DNA of 64,000 bases, from assembly GCA_964036155.1 (NCBI GenBank), contig OZ038422.1, positions 42,679,201 to 42,743,200 on the forward strand, read 5' to 3'. Source of the DNA: Diploscapter coronatus. Its lineage: Eukaryota; Nematoda; Chromadorea; Rhabditida; Rhabditidae. How positions within the stretch are numbered: position 1 is the first letter of the stretch; each line of letters begins with the position of its first letter. The translations under genes were made by a program, and so were the position numbers. Of the stretch, positions 57,001 to 64,000 are shown one piece after another. Under the pieces are notes generated by a model, which was not told where the DNA came from, searched no databases, and was given only the letters and a program-made list of their open reading frames with translations.

Positions 57001-57465
57001 TGCAATTGTGGCATATTTTTTCAAAAAACCTTTATCAACAGTTTAGATCATCACCGCGATATGTTATATTTTTGAAAATTGCGCCGATTTGCTGCTGAAC
57101 TATTAAAATATTCTTTCAATGAAATAGTGTTTCAGTTTCAAGACTCGAAAGTCGTTAAAAATATTGCTCATTGTTCTTGAACACTTAATTGCTTATCAGT
57201 AGCGTTTTCTATTAGTGCAATGATGTTTACTCTCATTCTTTTCTGCAATAAACTCCATTTTTATTTCATGAGTGTAAAATTTTCATCGTTTCATCCGATT
57301 TGTTGATTTATCGTCGAATTGTCAATATCCGTTTCTCGATAGCAGAAAGTAGTGCATGGGTTGAAACGTGAAACGCGCACTTTTTCGCTGAATTCAAAGA
57401 AAGTTCGATATTTTGCTGATTTTGCAGCCTATCAGCTACATTTCAGCCACTCACATGATCATTCG
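54059..57465. other. Intergenic between divergent COE and SLC5 genes
   Basis: Presumably carries both promoters. Two weak coding-like patches: 56032-56111 on minus (about 26 codons starting MIRNLGPPIKKAAKISMDKK, ending at a possible donor gtagga) and 55541-55678 on plus (a Trp-rich frame containing CEYFWWTTILWVFF). Neither connects to a complete gene, so neither is called as CDS. Confidence 0.5.
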
Positions 57466-60363
57466 ATGGAGATAGCCGACCTTGTTGTTTTAGTCGGATT
57501 TCTGCTAGGAATTTCGGTCTATGGCTTTGTAAAATCGCGTCAAACAACTAACAATGCAAGGGAAATTCTTGTCGGATCAGAGTAACCAATTGAATAGATT
57601 ATCATTTTGTCTAAAAATCAATCCTTAGGATATCTGCATTTTCGGTAGCTTTATCAGTATGTTCTGGCTATCTGTCGTCGATTTCTCTACTCGGATTTCC
57701 GGCAGAAGTAAGAGAAATAAATTACTCAAAATTTTAAATTTCGTCAATTATTAGGTATATTTCTACGGAGGCATGATTCTATGGTTTTTTATCGTGTATC
57801 TGATTGCATTTCCACTAGTAGCATTCGTCTTCTTGCCAGTTTTACATCGACTCAACACTACCTCCATTTATGAGGTAATTTATACGATGTTCTTACAAGA
57901 AATAAGTTACAAGCTCGTATATACTTGCGAATAAAAGTATTGTATCAGCCTCATATTCAGTTGAAATCCAATTCCGACTTATGTACTTATCGAACTGAGC
58001 TGAAACTTGGGCTACTTGTAGGTCTTACATGTGCCCTTACTTGTGCCAAACTTCATTCCAATCCGATAGGTGCAAAGAGCAGAGAGGGATGGCTGAAAAT
58101 ACGCGCAGATATGGAGTGGCCCAATACTTTTGTCCGCTACTGCATTTGCATTTTTCAATAGTTCATTTCAGTATCTCGAACGACGATTTGGCTATCCATG
58201 TCGGCTCGTCGCTACTTTGTTATTCTGTGTGCAGGTAATTAATGTTCTTCTTTCTGAATTGATTATTTTCAAAATTCAGACATTGCTGTACAATTCCGTG
58301 GCTCTCTACGCCCCATCACTCGCACTGTCTTCTCTGACAGGCATTCCACTGATTTTGTCTATAACTTTATCAGCCGTATTATCAGCGGTTTATATCAGCT
58401 TCGTAAGCTTTTAGAAATGCCAACGATCTGAACAACATTAATTAATTAGGGAGGCGCTAAGGCTGGAATTCACACTTCAGCCATCCAAATGCTAGTGATC
58501 TTCGCGAGCATGGCAGTTCTCGTTGCAATTGGCCTCAGGAATACCACTCTTCAAGAAGTCCTTTCCACAGCACACAATGGGCATAGGCTGAATCTCTACG
58601 AGTTAGACTAGTTCACTGAAATCTTGATGAGAAAAGATGATATTTAGTCTCCGAATGGATCCTAGAGTCCGTCATTCGATTTGGTCTGTAGTGATCGGTG
58701 GAACTGGAAACGTTCTCTGCTTATTCGCATCGAATCAGTTGAGCATGCAGAAGTACATGGTCATGAAGAATCTGAAAGATGCCCAAAGGTTTAAAAGCAG
58801 GAGAAAGATTTCAAAGATCAACATTTTTCAGGGTAGTTCTTCTGAACATTCCGTTCAACGCATTCATCTTGCTGACCTACGTATCAACAGGCCTGATTGT
58901 CTATCAATATTATGCGAGCTGTCATCCACAACTAGGGTCGACGAATGAAGTAGTCCAATTGAAAGATGAATTGAGAAGGAAGATATTTCAGCTTCTACCA
59001 AGATTCGTGCTCGATGCACTTTCTCAAATTCCTGGAATCATCGGTCTTTTCGCAGCAGCCATTTATAGCGCTGGGATCAGGTGAGAAAAAAACTTGTAAA
59101 ATTTTAACCAACATGAACATTTTCAGCACTCTTTCATCGTCGTTCGCTGCACTATCAACCCTCCTGATCAGTGATGCAACCACCTCCTTCAACAAGGGAA
59201 AAATTATGCGATTCGATGAGAAACGAGCTGTTACAGTTGCTAGATTCTTGCGTAACTATAGTTTTGCTTTCTAGTAAAATCATCCTAATTCAGCGATAAT
59301 CTTTGCCTTTCTCACTGTTGGCATGGCAATCTTATGCTCCAAGCTGAAGACTATAGTTTTGCAGGTGAATCCCGAAAACAATTTTCATCGTGCTTTTCTT
59401 TAATTTGCAGATTTCATTTATCGTGTTTGGGGCAGCAGGCGGTCCAGTGCTGGGGTCTTTCGTCGTTGGTCTCTTCTTCAAATTCGTGCGTGGCCAAGCA
59501 GCACTGGCTGGAATCGTCTCGTCGATTCTCATCAGTTTCATGGTTGCAATCGGTTCTGCCGTTCTCAAAGTATGTTCAAATTCACCTTCTTTCATGGGTT
59601 TCTTTAGAATGCTCATTTAGTTTTTTTCTCAACAGAATGATAATGATTTTTGCTGCACCAATTTTCTAAATATGCAATGAGCGCTGCTGACTCATCTTCC
59701 AAGAAATCTTTCCCTCTTCAAATCTCATAACTAATCAAAACATCCTTTTCCACAAGAATCTAACGTAAATTTTTTCATCGATATTTCGTTTTCAATTTTT
59801 TTTTCTGAAGGAACCCTGAATTGTTACACCGTCCATTCAGCAAAAAGCGAAAACACAGAAAAAGAAATTCACGAAGTAGTTGTAGACTATGTGGTCAGTT
59901 GGTGTTTTCAAAAAGTTTTCGATTCAGGCTGACCCCGTTCAGCTGCCTCTCGTGAGGGATTGCAAGGCTGAAAATATAACAATTGCTAGTCAGATGCAAT
60001 TGCCTGAGAACTACGGATACGTTAAGATAAATCAGTTAAAAAATCCCTTGATTTCCAAAAATTGCCAATGAAAATTTAGATTCTACGGGCTAGAAAACAT
60101 ATTCCAAGTGTCTTATCAGTACTACAGTATCATTGGGGTTCTGTCAAATGTCATTGTTAGCATAATCTGGCAGCACTGCTTTGGAGGTAGTGACAATAGA
60201 AGTTCCGTCAAACTGAAATGTCCCAAATTCAGGTTCGTCAAGTAGTTGCGAAAACGTTCCAGATGAATTGCTTTCTCCCATGGTTCGCTCGAAATTACAA
60301 CCAGTCGAATCAAATGAAGCTGAGCAAAACCTCATGGAGAAACAAGCCATTGATGCTGTTTAA
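57466..60363 (+). CDS. SLC5-family sodium-coupled solute transporter, 14 exons, ~576 codons, one phase conflict
   Basis: Sodium/solute symporter most like the SLC5A5/6/8 branch (monocarboxylate, vitamin, iodide); substrate unknown; plasma membrane, about 13 TM spans. Exons: 57466-57581, 57629-57707, 57755-57874, 58172-58234, 58280-58402, 58450-58601, 58648-58788, 58832-59080, 59127-59251, 59294-59364, 59411-59569, 59928-60020, 60080-60186, 60233-60363. Family features: SAFSVALSVCSGYLSSISLL with GFPAE in TM2; YLERRFGYPCRLVA; GGAKAGIHTSAIQ; DPRVRHSIWSVVIGGTGN; ISFIVFGAAGGPVLGSFVVG; SYQYYSIIG. The start MEIADLVVLVGFLLG lies 19 nt after an acceptor at 57445-57446. Exon 12 ends in phase 0 but exon 13 must enter in phase 2, leaving one base unexplained. 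Exon 8 contains a possible 42-nt in-frame intron. Confidence 0.9.
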
Positions 60364-63300
60364 TGGTTGAGATTACGTTATATATTGATCTTTTCAAGAG
60401 CTTTAAAATATTTAGTCTGTAACTTAGAATTAGAATTCGAGTTTTCCAACTATACATTTACCTCGGTGCTAAACATTTCTTTGAATTTGTCGTATACCCG
60501 TGTGATATTTAGCTTACTTGATTGTAAGTTATATGTGGTTATTTCTATCAAATTTTCTGACAAAAATTCAATTATTGGTGTCAATTTACGATATGATATA
60601 ATCGAATCAACTATTGCTTGTTCCATTTGAAAGGCAGTTCATCCCATTTTCGACCCCCAAGGAGCGTGCCACTATCTCACGACAGTTTGAGCAAAATTTG
60701 CAATCATCGTGCATTCTTTTCTCGAAATATCGAAACCATTCTTACCACGCTATCCTTGAGCACAGGCGAGGGAGTCTCACTTAGCTTCTCTTCACCTTCC
60801 TCTCGCCTCTGTTGAAGAAGGGGAGAAGCTCAAGTTAAATATTTCAAAAATTTACTCATAAACCGTTTACCTGTCGTAATATAGTGACAAGTTCTTTGAT
60901 AGTGGAAGATAAAGTGCGCTTTCATTTGAAATAGAATAGATAATAAAGAATAGTGCAATCTTTATGATCTTCAAAAACCTTCAAGTTGTTGTGCAATTAT
61001 TCTCATTGTTTGTAGAGAAATAAACTTGAATCAAACGTGTGAAACTACGACATAAAATCGTACAAATTGCAACCATATTGATGTAAAAATTTTTATCAGC
61101 TTCTTTGGACTCTATTCTAAATTTTGTGCTAAATTTCGTCATTTATATCTTTATTGCACTTCTTAATTCTCATTCTATTCTTGTCAGACTAGAATGCGGT
61201 AGGCTTTCGATCTCAATACTTTCCTGTTCCGTTTGATAACATTATCTGGCTTGTTCGTCACTGTCTCGAACTCCTCCGAGCAAATAGACTATTTGATTTA
61301 ATCCCGAAGCCATTCATTTGAGTGCATAAACTAGAAATAACACGTAAATCTGTGAATACTTGTGAAATTATATTCCATTTTTGTTCAAATTTTTCAAGAA
61401 TTAAAATAATTCTTATTGAAACACCTCCCGAACAAACCAAAACTTACAAAGTATAACTGAAACCATATCTCATCGTCAGACGGATTAAATTTCTAAATCT
61501 GTATTACTTTCCCGCTTCAGAAAAATCATAACGATATGGAGTGTTCTTGAGAATAGTAGACCAAGAAAAAACGAAAAATTCTAAATTCGGCTATTCCAAG
61601 GTTTAAAATCAAGTATCGTTTTCGTTAATGCACATATCCCATATTTATGCGTGGATATTTGAAGTAGGGTAAAGGAAAACACGATGTAGTTACTTTTCAG
61701 ACTGACAAAAGCGATTTCTAGGTCTGACCACAATCCATATTTCAAAGGAAAGAACAGATGGGGAAGCAGCTTCAATTTGTCGAAAATCTATGTTATCTCA
61801 TGTAAGCTCCCAATTTTTCGTCCGACTAAATTGACCACTTTGAGGGGCTCAATTTTCTAAAGTTTTCGTTAAATGCCTTGTGTGTCTTTATCTGATCTGC
61901 GCGGAACCAACGCAATAAGGAAAAGGGGACCGAAGAATTTGGGTAAGCAAAATGAGGAAAGGGAGAAGGATGGAAGGAAGATGGGGGAAGGGGACGGAGA
62001 CACGCGACAGGCAGAACTAATTGGATAGTTGATTCGATTGCAACCGCAACCGCACAAAACAACGAACTTACTGGGCCCGGACTGGGAGGGCAGAGTTGTG
62101 GGCAAATAGGAAATAGGGAAATGAGGAGAGATGATTGACATCCCTAGTTCCTTCGGTTCCTTCAGAAACAAAAACCTCCCCCTCCGGTCTGGAGACCACA
62201 AACTTTAGCCATTCTAATTCTCCGCCGCCATAATTTTTGTTTTTACCAATGTACAAAATCCATAACACCATCTCATGACCCGAATAACTCGTTTTCAATC
62301 ATCCTTAGTCTGGATTATCGAATTATCACCATCATTTTCACAGCTAATACCTTCGAAACGTAATCGTTTTCTACCATTGATAGCCCATCGATTGAATCTA
62401 GGAATTTATTGCACAATTTTAACGGGGGCATTTCGGAGGATTTTATCATCTCTTCGTTTCTAAATTAACTATAAGAAAATCTATAGGGATATGGCAGTGT
62501 AAGTAAAAAATCAAAGTTCCAGTGAACAGAAGGCTTGGCTCGCTAGTATCCAAAAAAAATTGGTGAGGGAGACCTAAGAGAAAGAAAGATAAATTTGCAC
62601 GAAGTCATGGAAACTCCCAAAATAAAAATGAAAAAAGAAGCATCTCAAATGAACATTCCTTCTTACATTTCAAGAACATGAAAGCCGTCTTGATCACAAC
62701 AATAATTGTCGCATATTTGCTTCGTTTTTCGAAGACTTCGATTCACGGTCGTTTGACATTTGATACACTATGCATGAATAAGAGCCCGACTTGAAATACG
62801 TGAAAAGCAATCTTGCAATTTTGCTTCTATTCAAAATGGCATTCATTTTCTCTTATTTGAATCGATTTAAATTCATTTTATTGTCTAAACGTCGACTGAC
62901 TTTTCTATAATAATTTCCTGCAGAAATTTTAATCGAGGTATCTATTATTTTCTTAGTAAGTTTATGACAGTAATTTCGAAGGTAATGAAGTAATGCCTTT
63001 CCATGAACCCTCAGTACTCCAAATCATATTTTAGTAGTTATAGTTTCTTGCAATTAAATCATTCTAGCCATATTTCAGGTCATAATATTTGCAAACTGAA
63101 ATTAGGAAAAGATTGCGAGATTAAATCAGTCAAAGCTTACACTCCCCGAGTATCGTTCAAGCTACATTCGCACCGTACCGGATACTGCTTATTGCTCACA
63201 TTTACCTAGCACCTGATCTACGTTGTTTTGCCTAATTCAGTTCATCTACTTCCTGCTGTCTTTGTTCATCTGCATTTGTATGGATTCTTCATTTCTTCAT

Positions 63301-64000
63301 TTCTCCATTCCTGCTCAGTCATCTTAGTCAGTGCCACCTTTAGCACTTCCCTCTGGATTCGGATGCCTAATAAGCAGAAAGCAGTCTTGTCTGTCCCTGT
63401 TTGCAGCTTGTTCTTGTCGCCTCTCGGATTTCTGTTTCTGCAATCTTTTGCATTACTGCTTGTCTCCTATTCTGCTCCCCGACTGCTGGCATTTCGCACC
63501 CTCCAATCTAATCATCTCCCCATCCCCCAGCTCGTCTTACCGCAATAAATGCAGTGTTCTGTTGAATTTATCGACGTTTCATGCAAATTCCGCGTATGAC
63601 TTGTCTAAAAATACCCCCTACTACTGTAGCTAAGGAAATGAGAGAAGAAGTTTAGCTGAATGACTAAAACACAATTCAAAAACGAGAAGACTCCCCCGAC
63701 ACGCAACGATACCTAAATTTTGGACATTTCCATAGCATAACCTACATTTTAGTTAGTGATTCATTGATTATGAAAATTTCATGAATAATCTCAGATTTGG
63801 TGCAGAAGGAGTTCCTTGTTCTCTGAGTTTCTCCGACTTTTATACATGGGAAGTTCACTTATCAGCTCGTCAATCTCCATGTATCAACAGAGTCTCTCCC
63901 TAACGTCCATGCGTGCTCCCTGCATATCGGTCTCTTGTTTTGCGCTTTGCAGTTTGGCATTAGGATATTCTTCATATCTCTCGCCATGCAATGCAGCCCT
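60364..64000. other. 3' flank of SLC5 gene, no gene called
   Basis: AT-rich with pyrimidine-rich blocks at 63.2-63.6 kb that give spurious long frames. One exon-like patch on minus, 60704-60808, follows a good acceptor (TTCTTCAACAG) and reads 34 codons to a stop (RREEGEEKLSETPSPVLKDS and on). No upstream exon was found to join it. Confidence 0.5.

Noticed and set aside
60704..60808. Exon-like minus-strand frame after a good acceptor
   Set aside because: No upstream exon with matching phase was found within the window; kept only as a note.
63228..63633. Two overlapping ~100-codon frames near the window end
   Set aside because: CT-rich composition makes hydrophobic low-complexity peptides in both frames; no splice sites or conserved motif.

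Overview
The window is animal DNA and most likely from a nematode. The evidence is many short introns (often 42-60 nt) with TTTCAG/TTTTAG acceptors, acceptor-like sites directly in front of several start codons (spliced-leader style), two divergent seven-transmembrane chemoreceptor-like genes, and nematode-like gene content. It is AT-rich and unusually intron-rich: the P-glycoprotein gene alone resolves into 33 coding exons. I do not name a species. Exon models were built by hand from splice signals, reading phase and family resemblance; there is no transcript evidence. Except where stated, every intron phase closes.

Layout, left to right. 97-9819 (+): exocyst subunit EXOC1/SEC3, 21 exons, 831 aa. 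Its 2-kb second intron holds an intron-containing tRNA-Ile(UAU) gene and two small MITE-like inverted repeats. 11476-12234 (+): an unrecognised 164-aa protein behind a clear TATA box. 13414-16172 (-): a 9-exon, 329-aa seven-TM receptor. 17431-25270 (-): a full-length ABCB/P-glycoprotein of 1258 aa with two MITE-like elements in its introns. 26823-28367 (-): tyrosine-aminotransferase-like gene, copy 1. 30384-32008 (-): a 6-exon, 397-aa seven-TM receptor with a long Tyr/Asp-rich loop. 34858-36516 (+): a possible two-exon 81-aa protein. 37259-38803 (-): aminotransferase copy 2. 38912-39306 (-): a small one-TM protein directly upstream of copy 2. 47906-54058 (-): the COE/EBF transcription factor (unc-3 orthologue), 13 exons, 499 aa. 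57466-60363 (+): an SLC5 sodium-coupled solute transporter, 14 exons. About 8.6 kb (39.3-47.9 kb), 3.4 kb (54.1-57.5 kb) and 3.6 kb (60.4-64 kb) hold no convincing gene.

The most striking feature is the pair of aminotransferase genes. They lie 10.4 kb apart in direct orientation with the chemoreceptor between them. Over 1036 bp (exons 3-6 with all introns) I find them base-for-base identical, while exon 2 encodes proteins only about 74% identical and the flanks are unrelated. This looks like recent gene conversion or homogenisation, with one edge exactly at an exon/intron junction. Copy 1 is also enclosed by a pair of ~165-175-bp inverted arms.

Other points: four GC-AG introns (two in EXOC1, two adjacent in the COE gene), several unrelated MITE-like hairpins in introns, and a one-base phase conflict near the 3' end of the SLC5 gene. 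The genes share no evident pathway. Amino-acid catabolism, xenobiotic efflux and chemosensation sit together on the minus strand, but functional linkage would be inference only.
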